This document shows positions 18,901 to 26,346 of a stretch of 64,000 nucleotides of DNA, piece after piece. The position numbers and the translations under genes were made by a program. This DNA comes from JACKFB01 sp041389525. GTDB taxonomy: Bacteria; Myxococcota_A; UBA9042; PHBI01; JACKFB01. Location of the stretch: the NCBI GenBank assembly GCA_041389525.1, contig JAWKRR010000022.1:39417-103416 (forward strand), given 5' to 3'. The notes beneath the pieces were generated by a model. That model searched no databases and was not told where the DNA came from. It worked only from the letters and a program-made list of their open reading frames with translations. The number at the start of each line of letters is the position of its first letter. Positions within the stretch are counted from its first letter, which is position 1.

Positions 18901-19274
18901 TCAGCCCACCGCCGGCGAACACCCCCCACTACGGCGTCATCGCGACCGACCCCGCGACGAACGAGAGCTGGGAGCTAGCCCCCGTGACCTTCCGCGACGA
19001 CGTCGCCCCGAGCGGCACGCCAGCGCCGCCCATCCTCGCGATGGTGCCCGGCGGCGAGCCCCGCGACCCGTGGACCGGCGAGCTCATCGTCGAGGCGGCG
19101 ACCCGCACGGCCGCGGCGCGAGGCGAGTCCGCGCAGCCGGCCAGCCCCGCAGCGTCGGGCTGCGGCGCGGCGCGGCCGGGGGCCCCGTCAGGGCAGGCGC
19201 TGTGGCTGCTGCTCGGGCTCGCGGCGCTCGGCGTCAGCCGTCGTCGCCGGGCAAGCGACAGCCCAGGCATCTGA
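15939..19274 (+). CDS. Large exported protein with a calcium-binding-like segment and MYXO-CTERM-type tail
   Basis: The start is ATG at 15939 in the ATGA overlap with the MORN-like gene. The 1111-residue product begins MRRRTHTGPALGATLALLSL and has a signal peptide ending near AHAHG. Most of the body looks like beta-propeller or beta-sandwich sequence without a family I recognise. At about residues 445-495 an Asp-rich stretch (LDLDGDHLTAAEE, ADSDGGGNSDREELLAGTDP) resembles thrombospondin-3 or EF-loop calcium-binding repeats. The C-terminus (SGCGAARPG, then GQALWLLLGLAALGVSRRRR) has the Cys, helix and Arg-cluster layout of MYXO-CTERM sorting signals, suggesting anchoring to the outer surface. 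It probably works with the coupled MORN-like lipoprotein. The last 87 bases overlap a convergent gene. Confidence 0.85.
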   Translation: MRRRTHTGPALGATLALLSLLGPAHAHGGLFAPPSDPDLGLVDVVPLAGSLVTVDAKGWAWLADVSDEYWLSAVPMGAPFAAATSIRFPSVQLGGPPSASITHGRRACPARDGDGVWVLDIKNGDTASLFRLRAADYSPPTGFPVQAVVEIPMLPPLREALGLSLSWEATLQTYFKTNVAHPRFGLVERPDGAVCAMFAGASFCLVPGATAAEGTLELLTRPEDFATGLPVDPQVGGGGYGIVRDMLWTRAEGRHILLIERKRDPIPFNTSWNPTGASEHTAHLVVERHPDGTFDVLDGPYHVKYDDNRSTLSSHPLTDAVQLMEWPGRQAVVAWPVRGQAWNWVDANAGDAQGGDLANPNFTPVGWVGDGMRVVSLGAGGGAGDLPLGDALDRRLTCERAFFGHCATAATTRLVAEPGTGTPLLALETEREGAGLPIYRVVLDDAKLDLDGDHLTAAEEAAAGTSDLWADSDGGGNSDREELLAGTDPNDPQDDPVGALRDGGEVIYSTSALIRRRLGRLWSGGAPPPLGISYAPAGPVCVATGCYNARGEQVLRWDGQDPATAWVPTKSVDGRWVVIWTADDVVRIRVADGLRETIVARDALASLFELVDTGPALWGVRVIPVDADETWFISQWPRAMAVVVDSSGARVAFDPMKARCDAGLGPCDPGPLPEAANAHKSCGGGLPGAVCGDPLPAHDLDDRDLHLVGWDEALGRLIVVVHGVWDTYELALHHTDAPMLRRSNVDLRVEPVDPRDPWALLRPTIHTEAMWHGTGYGDVLTDVRTRGPFGAPIAGRLEAFAMYGPGVFGGWGDTLLYWLYTGSGQDGLFELVRMPGGLEPGDVLVLGTRSDPTWAGSVAGDDPEPQLWRSSARGGLAQVWAGPQGLLDAPTDMDVTADGDLCIVDGGTVFRFAALSFDQRLPSVFVDGWTGHDAARCRFAPDGTLWLQTAGGVLMSQPEITSDFAPAEGGPPFEDRALVRPDGLVVSLSPPPANTPHYGVIATDPATNESWELAPVTFRDDVAPSGTPAPPILAMVPGGEPRDPWTGELIVEAATRTAAARGESAQPASPAASGCGAARPGAPSGQALWLLLGLAALGVSRRRRASDSPGI

Positions 19275-20624
19275 CGGCTCACCGAGCCGCAGCAGTTCTC
19301 TGCGAACCAGCCCGCGCCTCGCGATGTTGGCCGCCCGGTGACGCGGGCGAGCCAGCGCCGCGAGGACAAGCAGCGCGAGGATCAGCAGCGCGCTGCGGTC
19401 GGGCGCGCCGGTCGCGCTGCAGCCGGCGTTGGACTTGGCGGGCTCGGCGGCGGCGGTGTCTGCGAGGAGTTCCGCGACGGCGGCGTCCATAAGCGGCTCG
19501 GCGACGGCGGCGTCAACGGCTGGCTCGGCGATCGCCGCGTCGGCCGCCGGCTCCGGGGGCGACTCGGCGTCGATGATGTCCTCGGGCGGCGGCTCCCAAC
19601 CGACCTCCGCACACACGCCAGCATCACAGACCAGCCCGGGGTCTTCCTGGACGATCATCTCGCTCGGCGTGGTGCAGTGCTGTCCCTGCGTCACCAGCTC
19701 GCCGCTCGACAGCCGGTACAGCTCCACCTTGACGCACCAGGGCGCTACCGGGATTTGGCCAAACTCCTCCTCCACAAAGAACTCGAGTCGGTCCGTCGTG
19801 GTCTGGCCGTCGAGGACCGGCAGCACGGGCAGCCGCTCGACGTATCCCCACGGTGGCGCGTGCGTGTACTCGATCCAGATGAGGTAGTCCGAGCCGACGG
19901 CCGTGCCGAGCCCCGAGACCGCGTACTCCACGAAGTACTCAACCAACGTCCCACGCCAGCAGCACACGCCGGGCTGGTTCTCGCAGTACGTCACCTCCGC
20001 TTGCTGTTCGCACTCCTCGGTCTTCGCGTAGGCCGTGCTATCGCCCGGTCGCTTCAGCAGGTAGCTGTGTAGTTCGAGCTGCGGCAGGAGCGGCGGTTCG
20101 CTGACGACGAAGAAGGGGACGGTCCGGGCGAACGACTCGAAGGCGCACCCGGGTTTGACGCCGGTTGGCGGTTGCTGCGTGAACATGCTGACGCGGTATT
20201 CGCCGGGGCTCAACGGCGCCAGCGGCTGCCACCACAGCTCCTTCTTCAGCACCGCGGGTCCGGGGTGGTCGGGCGGCTGCGCTCCCGGGACGCCAAAGCC
20301 GACCCCGAGCACACCGGCGACCACTGCACCCGCGGTGTCGCGCACGATGACGCTGAGCGTGGGATCCGCGGCGAGGTCAGCCGGCGGCGGATCTTGAGCC
20401 GCGCTGGATTGCCAGTAGGCCGGCAGCGGGACCTTGGCCGTGGGGCCGTGGCCGTGCAGATTCTCGGCGAACGGGACGATGGCGAACCACGCGCCGGTCG
20501 TGCACGGGACGATGGTGCCGCCGTCGTGACCCTCCTGCGGGAGACTCTCCGCCCGCGCAGAGGCCGCCGCGAAGCTGCTCGCGATGGCGAAGAACCCGAG
20601 AATTAGCGAGCGATTCGACTTCAC
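19188..20624 (-). CDS. Exported protein with MYXO-CTERM-like anchor followed by an unusual tail
   Basis: The 478-residue product starts MKSNRSLILGFFAIASSFAAASARA, a signal peptide. The body (about 26-330) has paired cysteines (CAFESF, EECEQQAEVTYC, QPGVCCWRG) and no family I recognise. Residues about 340-400 are an Ala/Glu/Asp-rich linker of short repeats (AAVAEP type). SNAGCSATGAPDRSALLILALLVLAALARPRHR has the layout of a MYXO-CTERM anchor. Such anchors normally end the protein, but here about 55 further residues follow, and they are encoded where this gene overlaps the end of the convergent gene by 87 bases. A lost stop codon with read-through into the neighbour is one explanation. It is probably transcribed from the divergent gap at 20625-21048. 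Confidence 0.8.
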   Translation of the reverse strand: MKSNRSLILGFFAIASSFAAASARAESLPQEGHDGGTIVPCTTGAWFAIVPFAENLHGHGPTAKVPLPAYWQSSAAQDPPPADLAADPTLSVIVRDTAGAVVAGVLGVGFGVPGAQPPDHPGPAVLKKELWWQPLAPLSPGEYRVSMFTQQPPTGVKPGCAFESFARTVPFFVVSEPPLLPQLELHSYLLKRPGDSTAYAKTEECEQQAEVTYCENQPGVCCWRGTLVEYFVEYAVSGLGTAVGSDYLIWIEYTHAPPWGYVERLPVLPVLDGQTTTDRLEFFVEEEFGQIPVAPWCVKVELYRLSSGELVTQGQHCTTPSEMIVQEDPGLVCDAGVCAEVGWEPPPEDIIDAESPPEPAADAAIAEPAVDAAVAEPLMDAAVAELLADTAAAEPAKSNAGCSATGAPDRSALLILALLVLAALARPRHRAANIARRGLVRRELLRLGEPSDAWAVACPATTADAERREPEQQPQRLP

Positions 20625-21048
20625 AGCGGCTCCCGGTGGCGCCGCGTGACACGCGGACCTTACGAAGGTAGCACCGCGTCGACTTCGGGCATAGGGCGAG
20701 GCGCGCGCCGAGCTCGGGATGCACGGGCGCTTGCGGAGCGCGGCGGGCGGCCATGAGCAACACAGTGTGGAGAAATGGGGAGGACGGCCCGATCTCGGGC
20801 TGAGAAGTGCGGTATTTCTCTACACACCGTTTGCGATGCGATACGGCTTGGCGCCCTGGAGCCGGGCGGCTCGCGGGGATGGCACGCTTGTTGCGTTTCG
20901 GCTACCAGAGCGGAGGCGCGGTGGGCGTCACTCGGCGTGGCCGGTGCTTTCGCAGACGCCTCTCGGCGCCGCTGACGTTTGCGCGCTGCAATGCACAACG
21001 ATCAGGACGGGCGCCCGGGGCCAGGCCACGAGAATTGGAGGGAGCGCG
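20625..21048. other. Divergent intergenic region with a nested hairpin
   Basis: These 424 bases separate two oppositely directed genes for exported proteins and must hold both promoters. I find no coding sequence with family resemblance. The most striking content is the nested inverted repeat at 20765-20825 around a copy of the dispersed GATCTCGGGCTG word. Confidence 0.5.
20765..20825. repeat. Nested inverted repeat (MITE-like or structured-RNA element)
   Basis: GTGTGGAGAAAT (20765-20776) pairs with ATTTCTCTACAC (20814-20825): 11 of 12 positions are perfect and the other would be a G-U pair in RNA. Inside the loop, GCCCGATCTCGGGC forms a second, perfect six-base stem with two loop bases; it contains the dispersed word at 20791-20802. 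The stem arms are much richer in A and T than their surroundings. Confidence 0.55.
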
Positions 21049-22062
21049 ATGCAGGCGACACAACGAATGGCGTGGGGACTCGTGGCGGCCGTGGCGGCTT
21101 TGGGAGCGTGCGCCTCGTCGGAGAGCGGGGCCGAAGCGGTCGCCGACTCGAGCCAAGCGCTCGGGAGCGAGCTACCGAACGGCGCGGACACCGCCGACAG
21201 CGCGGGCGGCGCCGATGCCGCAGACGGGACGGGCTGGATAGACACCGTCGACGCCGCGGACGGCGCCGGCCTCGAGCTCTCGGCGGAAGGCTGCCCGGCG
21301 CAGATCCCCTGGGTGCGAAACGAGGCGCCGATCGCCTGTGACACCGCCGTCTCCGCCACCGACTGCGCGTACCCCGCGCCTGGGTGTGCCGCGGGCGAGC
21401 GTCCCGACAACGCCTGCCGCTGCGTGCCAGACTTGGTCGGGACAAAAGCCACTTGGCGCTGCGACAGCCCGTTTCACACCTGCCTGCCGCTGCCAGGCGA
21501 CGCCGCACCCGGCGAGCCGACCCGCGCGGTGCCCACCGAGCGCGTCCCGGCCGCGTGCGCCGACCCCGCTGCCCGTCCAGCGGCCCCAGCGTGCGTCCCC
21601 TCGCGAAACCCCGGGAACTCGCCCGGCTTCTGCGAGACGGCCGCCGACTGCGGCGCCGGAGAGGTCTGCCTCGACACCTACGGGATCGCCCCGACCTCCT
21701 TCGGCGAGACCCTGTGCGGCTGTCACCCGGTGAGCTGCCTCGACGACAGCGGCTGCGACGCCGACGAGGCCTGCGCCTGCGGCAAAGTGGGCGGCACCGG
21801 ACCCTGCGGTGGCTTCTTCCCCGCCCAATGCAGCCACAAGTGCCTCCCGGCGGAGTGCCGAAGCTCGGCAGACTGCGACCCCGGCGGCATCTGCAGCCCA
21901 TCGAAGGATCAGTGCGATCGGGGCGTCGAGCGCTACGCCTGCCACTATCCCGACCGCGACGAGTGCCTCAGCGACGCCGAGTGCTTCGGTAGCTCCGGCG
22001 CCTGTCGCTACGACGCGACCTCGGCGAGCTGGGCCTGCCACACGCCGCTGATCTGCGACTGA
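21049..22062 (+). CDS. Cysteine-rich lipoprotein of unknown function
   Basis: The start is ATG at 21049 after GGAGGGAG; upstream in-frame starts would destroy the signal peptide. The 337-residue product begins MQATQRMAWGLVAAVAALGAC, a lipoprotein signal. A low-complexity Ala/Asp/Gly spacer (ADTADSAGGADAADG) is followed by about 230 residues with some 30 cysteines in short modules, such as CETAADCGAGEVCLDT, CLDDSGCDADEACACG and CRSSADCDPGGIC. The C-x5-C-x5-C pattern is common in myxobacterial surface proteins of unknown role. A hairpin lies just after the stop. I do not recognise a specific family. Confidence 0.8.
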   Translation: MQATQRMAWGLVAAVAALGACASSESGAEAVADSSQALGSELPNGADTADSAGGADAADGTGWIDTVDAADGAGLELSAEGCPAQIPWVRNEAPIACDTAVSATDCAYPAPGCAAGERPDNACRCVPDLVGTKATWRCDSPFHTCLPLPGDAAPGEPTRAVPTERVPAACADPAARPAAPACVPSRNPGNSPGFCETAADCGAGEVCLDTYGIAPTSFGETLCGCHPVSCLDDSGCDADEACACGKVGGTGPCGGFFPAQCSHKCLPAECRSSADCDPGGICSPSKDQCDRGVERYACHYPDRDECLSDAECFGSSGACRYDATSASWACHTPLICD

Positions 22063-22069
22063 ACCAGTC

Positions 22070-22111
22070 GCGGCGCGCGCCCCGGGCATCACGCTGCGGG
22101 GCTCGCGCCGC
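22070..22111 (+). terminator. Strong GC hairpin after the Cys-rich lipoprotein gene
   Basis: GCGGCGCGCGCCCCG (22070-22084) pairs with CGGGGCTCGCGCCGC (22097-22111), 14 of 15 bases matching, with a 12-base loop, eight bases after the stop. No T run follows, so termination is inferred from position and stability. Confidence 0.5.
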
Positions 22112-22171
22112 GCTTACCGTGCCTCCATCGCCCTGATATGCTGCGGGCATTCAGCACATTGGAGGCACATC

Positions 22172-23614
22172 ATGCGAGCTGCCGCCGCAGGGATATTCCT
22201 GGCGAGCCTCTGCCTCGTCGCCGGCCCGGTTTGGGCCCAGGGCGCGCCGCCGTCCGAAGACGAGTCGGGGGTCGCCGAAGACGAAGGCGACGACGAGGAC
22301 GAGGACAATGACACACCCGAGCCGCTGCCCGCCCTGACGGCTCGCGGGCGCATCGTCGTGCAGGCCGATCCGCTCTTTCAGGGCGCATCACCCGAGCTGA
22401 GCGAGCGGGGCTACGAGCTGGTCCGCTCCATCCGGGCGGCCATGGCGGGCTTCACCGGCAAGGTCACCGTGACGGTGCACTGGAGCACCGGGGGCACCCG
22501 CGAGTGGACCCTCGGCGCGACCAAGCGGCGCGCGGAGGCGCTGGCGAATTACATCGTTGGCATCGGGATCCCCGCGTCGCGCGTCGTCGCCGTGGGCCGC
22601 GGCTTCGACCTCCCCGTCGCGTCGAACGACAGCCCCGAGGGGCAGGCGGCCAACCGCCGCGTCGAGATCGTGTCGGACTCCAGGGCCAAGCTGGTCGCCC
22701 CCGCCCCTGCCGCGAAGCCGGCACCCGAGGCCGAGCCTGCGCCGACGCCCGCACCAAAGCCCGCCGCGGCCGAGCAAGATAAGCCCGCCCGCACTCAGGC
22801 CCCCGCCCCACGGACGCCCGCGCCCAACGGCAGCGCCACCGCCCGCGTCGAGGCCAAGCTGCAGCAAGCCGTCGGCCTCGCCGAGAGACTCCGCGACTCG
22901 GTCAAACGCGGCGCCGCCGACTGCGCAGCCGTGAGCGGCGCCGTCATCAAGTGGAGCGCCGACGACGACAAGCCCCTGGAGGCGCTGGGCGACGAGATCA
23001 CCGACATCTTCGACCACGAGCTGAACTACCAATACACCCCAGCCCACCGGCAGCTACTCACGCGCTATTCCCAGGCGATGGCGGCGGCGATCGCGTCGCT
23101 CGAGGCCTGCGGCGAGGCGGGTGGGCTGACGCCGGCCGCCCTCGCGGCGATCGACGCCATGGACGCCGTGAACGACCTGCTCTACGAGCCGCGCGGGGTC
23201 AACGCGGACCCGCTGTGCCGGCGGCTCAGCGAGCTCGAGCGCGACGTGCGCGAAGACCCCGCTAGGCTCAAGGGCGCGCCCATCGACGGCGGCTTCGCCA
23301 GCAAGCGCGGGCTCCCCGACACCACCTGCGAATACAGCGGCGGCGGCGTCATGTGCGAGGTGGGGCGCTACCCCACGGTGGTCGAGGCGGCCGAGACCTA
23401 CGTAGCGATGGAGACGCGAATCAGCGCCTGCCACTTCTCCCGCGAGGAGAGCGAGATGGACCGCCTGCACCACCGCCCCGGAGCACGCAATCAGCGGGTC
23501 TGGCTGCACACCGGGATGCCCGGCCGCTCGGCCGTGACCTGCCTGCTGCGGCTGGTGCCGACGATGGACGGCGGAGTCCGGACGGTCCTGGTCGTCGACC
23601 GCGCCCGGTTCTAG
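22172..23614 (+). CDS. OmpA-like domain protein with a novel C-terminal domain
   Basis: The ATG at 22172 follows GGAGG (22161-22165). The 480-residue product has a signal peptide (MRAAAAGIFLASLCLVAGPVWAQ) and an acidic spacer (DEGDDEDEDND). An OmpA-like domain follows at about residues 55-165, with WTLGATKRRAEALANYIVGIG, the VVAVGRGFDLPVASN segment and the closing motif AANRRVEIV. OmpA domains bind peptidoglycan. A Pro/Ala linker (about 175-225) leads to a roughly 250-residue C-terminal domain with four or five cysteines that I do not recognise. The opposite order (OmpA at the C-terminus) is more usual, so this may place an unknown module away from the cell wall. No operon partner is obvious. 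Confidence 0.87.
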   Translation: MRAAAAGIFLASLCLVAGPVWAQGAPPSEDESGVAEDEGDDEDEDNDTPEPLPALTARGRIVVQADPLFQGASPELSERGYELVRSIRAAMAGFTGKVTVTVHWSTGGTREWTLGATKRRAEALANYIVGIGIPASRVVAVGRGFDLPVASNDSPEGQAANRRVEIVSDSRAKLVAPAPAAKPAPEAEPAPTPAPKPAAAEQDKPARTQAPAPRTPAPNGSATARVEAKLQQAVGLAERLRDSVKRGAADCAAVSGAVIKWSADDDKPLEALGDEITDIFDHELNYQYTPAHRQLLTRYSQAMAAAIASLEACGEAGGLTPAALAAIDAMDAVNDLLYEPRGVNADPLCRRLSELERDVREDPARLKGAPIDGGFASKRGLPDTTCEYSGGGVMCEVGRYPTVVEAAETYVAMETRISACHFSREESEMDRLHHRPGARNQRVWLHTGMPGRSAVTCLLRLVPTMDGGVRTVLVVDRARF

Positions 23615-23855
23615 TCGCGAGCCCCGCGCGCGTCCGTCGTCGCCCGCCCCCCGCGCGCTGAAATCGTCCGCGTCGCCGCCACAGCGGGCTGTCACGGCGC
23701 GCGCGGTGCCTACTCCTGAAGCGATCCTCGGGCGTCGTCGAGGGCGAATCACCCATCTGACGAGTCCTTGACGGGGTCGGAGCGGTCGGTTCGCCAACCC
23801 GTGGGAAGAACGCGGCTCGCGTTCGCCGCCCACGCACGCCTCTGGAGGCTCCCGC

Positions 23856-25052
23856 ATGCACCCTGTGCAACTCCCCTCAGCACCCACGCGCCACCTGTGG
23901 ATTTCCACCCTCGCCCTCAGCTGCGTCGTCGCGACCAGCGCGCTCGCCTGCGGGGACGGGGGCGACTCGGGGCCCGCGCCGAAGTCGGTCTACGGCCCGA
24001 CCACCCGCGAGACGGTCAACGAGTACAAGCGAAACCGCGACGACGGCACGCTGCTGACCATCACCTCAGAGGTCGTCGGCGAGATCGCGCTGCCCACCGG
24101 CACCTTCCAGCGCACGCGGCTCGGCGAGTTCACGCCCACCGCGCCAAGCGGCATCGAGGCGTGGGTCTCGTTTCCCACCCCCGAGACCCTGACCATCGCG
24201 GGCGGCGAGGCGTGGTCGCAGCAGCTGCTCCCGAGCCCCAACCCCGCCGATTCCTCAGCGCGCGTCGAGCTCGCCACCCCCATCACCGTGGACCTCACGC
24301 CCACCCTCGGCGAGGCTCAGCCGCTCGACGGCGAGGTCAGCGTGGACATCCTCGGCACCCGGGTCGACCTGAGCGTCACCGGCAGCTTCACCCTGGTCGG
24401 CGACGACGTGACGGTGATGACCGGCGCCGGAGCGCTGCACGGGTGCCGCCACTACACGGGCAGCGGCAAGGCCGAGGGCAACGAGCTGCTGACCCTGCTG
24501 GGCGCCGACTCCGCCAGCGGCGAGCTGTGGCAACACCCCAACCTGGGCTTCGTGCGCGCCGTCGCCTCCGTGCCGGGCAAACCCGACTACGTCTTCGACT
24601 TCACCGGCACCAGCGAGTACGGCCGCGCGACCTCGGGCACCAACCGCATCCAGGGCATGCGGGTGCTCCGCACGCTCGACGAGTTCGAGCTGAACACCTA
24701 CGACGTCCACGGCGCGCTGGACGCCGACAAGGACACCCACGCCAAGATGATGATCGAGGCCCGCTACCTGGACGAAGACCTCGCGCGCTCGTCGAACCGG
24801 CCGCCCATCGCGACCGAGATCGGCACGCTGTTCGGCACCTTCCCGCACTTCCTCGTCGAGTCGCCCCTGAGCTTCTTTCACCCCGAGGAGAACGGCCAGG
24901 GCTTCACCTACTGGATCGCCTACGTCGACCAAGCGGCGAAGAACGAGCCGTCCAACGGCATCACGTACCACGTCACCGCCTGGGTCCCCGACTACGGGAC
25001 CAACCCGGTGCGGGTGACCAGCCGCATCGTCTATCAGCTCTACACGCCCTGA
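23856..25052 (+). CDS. Lipoprotein of unknown function
   Basis: The ATG at 23856 follows GGAGG (23844-23848). The 398-residue product starts MHPVQLPSAPTRHLWISTL and has a lipoprotein signal ending ATSALACGDGG (Cys near 32). The mature part is beta-rich and mostly lacks Cys apart from one pair region (GALHGCRHYTG). Recognisable landmarks are VNEYKRNRDDGTLLTITSEV near the front and FHPEENGQGFTYWIAYVDQ near the end, but I cannot assign a family. The stop codon itself overlaps a copy of the dispersed 14-base word at 25051. Confidence 0.8.
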   Translation: MHPVQLPSAPTRHLWISTLALSCVVATSALACGDGGDSGPAPKSVYGPTTRETVNEYKRNRDDGTLLTITSEVVGEIALPTGTFQRTRLGEFTPTAPSGIEAWVSFPTPETLTIAGGEAWSQQLLPSPNPADSSARVELATPITVDLTPTLGEAQPLDGEVSVDILGTRVDLSVTGSFTLVGDDVTVMTGAGALHGCRHYTGSGKAEGNELLTLLGADSASGELWQHPNLGFVRAVASVPGKPDYVFDFTGTSEYGRATSGTNRIQGMRVLRTLDEFELNTYDVHGALDADKDTHAKMMIEARYLDEDLARSSNRPPIATEIGTLFGTFPHFLVESPLSFFHPEENGQGFTYWIAYVDQAAKNEPSNGITYHVTAWVPDYGTNPVRVTSRIVYQLYTP

Positions 25053-25064
25053 TCTCGGGCTGGC
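25051..25064 (+). repeat. Dispersed 14-base element GATCTCGGGCTGGC, copy 2
   Basis: A perfect copy begins inside the stop codon of the preceding lipoprotein gene (TGA at 25050-25052). An inverted copy lies 620 bases further on, so this pair brackets the ArsR gene. Confidence 0.6.
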
Positions 25065-25141
25065 TTGTCCGGGTGGCCCTCGGCGACGGGGGCCCTCGGA
25101 CCGGCCGCGGTCGGCTGCTCGCGCCGGCCCGCGCGCGCGGG

Positions 25142-25522
25142 TCAGTCAGCGTCCAGCGAGGTCGCCAGCGCGAGGTCGTGCTCGACCTGGGCGAGGACGT
25201 CCTTGCAGATCAGGTCGCAGAGCTGACGCGGCGTGTCGTTGGCCAGGGTGTAGATGACCGAGGTGCCCTGCTTGGTGCGGTCGATGAAGCCGGCGGACCG
25301 CAAAAGAGCCAGGTGTTTGCTGGTGTTTGCGACGCTCAGCTCGGCGGCGTCGGCGAGCTCGGTGACCGCCCAGTCGCGGTCGAGCAGGAGCTGCAGCAGC
25401 CGGAGGCGGTTGGGGTCCGACAGGGCTTGGAAGCGGCTGGCCACCTTCACGACGAGGCCGGGCGGCATCAGCTGGGTCTCAGGCGCCGTCTCGCGGCGCG
25501 TCTCGGCGGTGTTCTGGCTCAT
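25142..25522 (-). CDS. ArsR-family regulator, probable repressor of the sulfur operon
   Basis: The start is ATG at 25522 (MSQNTAETRR), with GAGGG upstream; an in-frame start 11 codons earlier is less likely. The 126-residue product is a winged helix-turn-helix of the ArsR type, with FQALSDPNRLRLLQLLL and the recognition helix LSVANTSKHLALLRSAG at about 62-78. Cys102 and Cys106 (QLCDLICKD) form a C-x3-C pair near the C-terminus and are the only cysteines. They could sense persulfide, thiol oxidation or metal, but their spacing differs from the Cys pair of BigR/SqrR. The gene lies 206 bases beyond the last sulfur gene on the same strand, so it may have its own promoter. Regulation of the sulfur genes is inferred from proximity and from the palindrome at 29657-29692. 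Confidence 0.88.
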   Translation of the reverse strand: MSQNTAETRRETAPETQLMPPGLVVKVASRFQALSDPNRLRLLQLLLDRDWAVTELADAAELSVANTSKHLALLRSAGFIDRTKQGTSVIYTLANDTPRQLCDLICKDVLAQVEHDLALATSLDAD

Positions 25523-25685
25523 GGCTGGCCCTCGGCGGCCCGGGGATCGGGGCAATTCGGCAGGGGTTTTCGGAGAGAGTGTGCGCTCCGCCCTGGTCCG
25601 GATTTATCACGACGGGCGGCATTCAGGTACACAGGCGCGCGGGTGCGTCGACCTAAGGTCCGGCGGCGCGGGCGGTGACGAGAGC

Positions 25686-25699
25686 GCCAGCCCGAGATC
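25686..25699 (-). repeat. Dispersed 14-base element, copy 3 (inverted)
   Basis: A perfect GCCAGCCCGAGATC on the plus strand, 30 bases beyond the stop of the membrane rhodanese gene. It is in the opposite orientation to the copy at 25051. Confidence 0.6.
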
Positions 25700-25728
25700 T
25701 TGGCGCGGCAGGGGTCGGCCTCTCGAGC

Positions 25729-26346
25729 TTAGGGGCTCATCGCGGTGCGGACCGGGGTGCTGGCGGCGCGGGAGCCGCTGTCGGGGCCTCGGAAGAACGC
25801 CATCGCGGCCTCGTACTGGGGTCGCTCGGCGGCCGCGCGCGCCTCGGAGATGGGGCCGCGGAGCGACGGCGGGGTCAGCACCTCGCGCTTGAACTCGGTC
25901 AGCCCGCCCTCGAGCACGCGCACGTTGGCGTGCCCGCGGCGCGCGAGCTCGGCCCAGGCCTGGCCGGGGTGCACCATGCCGTTGGAGGTCAGGACCACCA
26001 GCTTGCCCTCGGCCTCGGCGAGCAGGGCCGCGCCGTCATCGCCGAGCAGGACCGGCACCGTCATATTGACCGCTCCCGGCAAATGCCACGCGGCATATTC
26101 TTCGACCGGGCGCACGTCGACCACCACGGTGTCGCCTTGCTGCGCGAGCATTCGGTCGGCCAGGGCGCGCGGGGTGATGTGGTCGCCCTCGAGCTCGATC
26201 TGGGCGGCCCAGTCCGCACTCTCGCCGGCCTCTTGCCGTCCGGCGCCGTCGGCCAGCGCGATGATGAGGGCGACCGCGACCGCGGTGACCGCCATGGCAA
26301 AAACGATTCGCTTGCTGTCCATGAGCTTATCTGTCCTTGTGTTCAT
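25729..26346 (-). CDS. Membrane-anchored rhodanese-like protein without any cysteine
   Basis: The start is ATG at 26346 (MNTRTDKLMDSKRIVFAM), overlapping the stop of the transporter gene by four bases (ATGA). The 205-residue product has one N-terminal membrane segment (about 12-31) and a rhodanese domain at about 50-160, with VVVDVRPVEEYAAWHLPGAVN at its core. The active loop that should carry Cys reads VVLTSNGMVHPGQAW, with Ser in place of Cys, and the whole protein contains no Cys. It therefore cannot carry a persulfide in the standard way. A binding or scaffold role in the periplasm next to the YeeE transporter is possible. It is co-transcribed with the transporter pair and the persulfide dioxygenase. 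Confidence 0.88.
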   Translation of the reverse strand: MNTRTDKLMDSKRIVFAMAVTAVAVALIIALADGAGRQEAGESADWAAQIELEGDHITPRALADRMLAQQGDTVVVDVRPVEEYAAWHLPGAVNMTVPVLLGDDGAALLAEAEGKLVVLTSNGMVHPGQAWAELARRGHANVRVLEGGLTEFKREVLTPPSLRGPISEARAAAERPQYEAAMAFFRGPDSGSRAASTPVRTAMSP

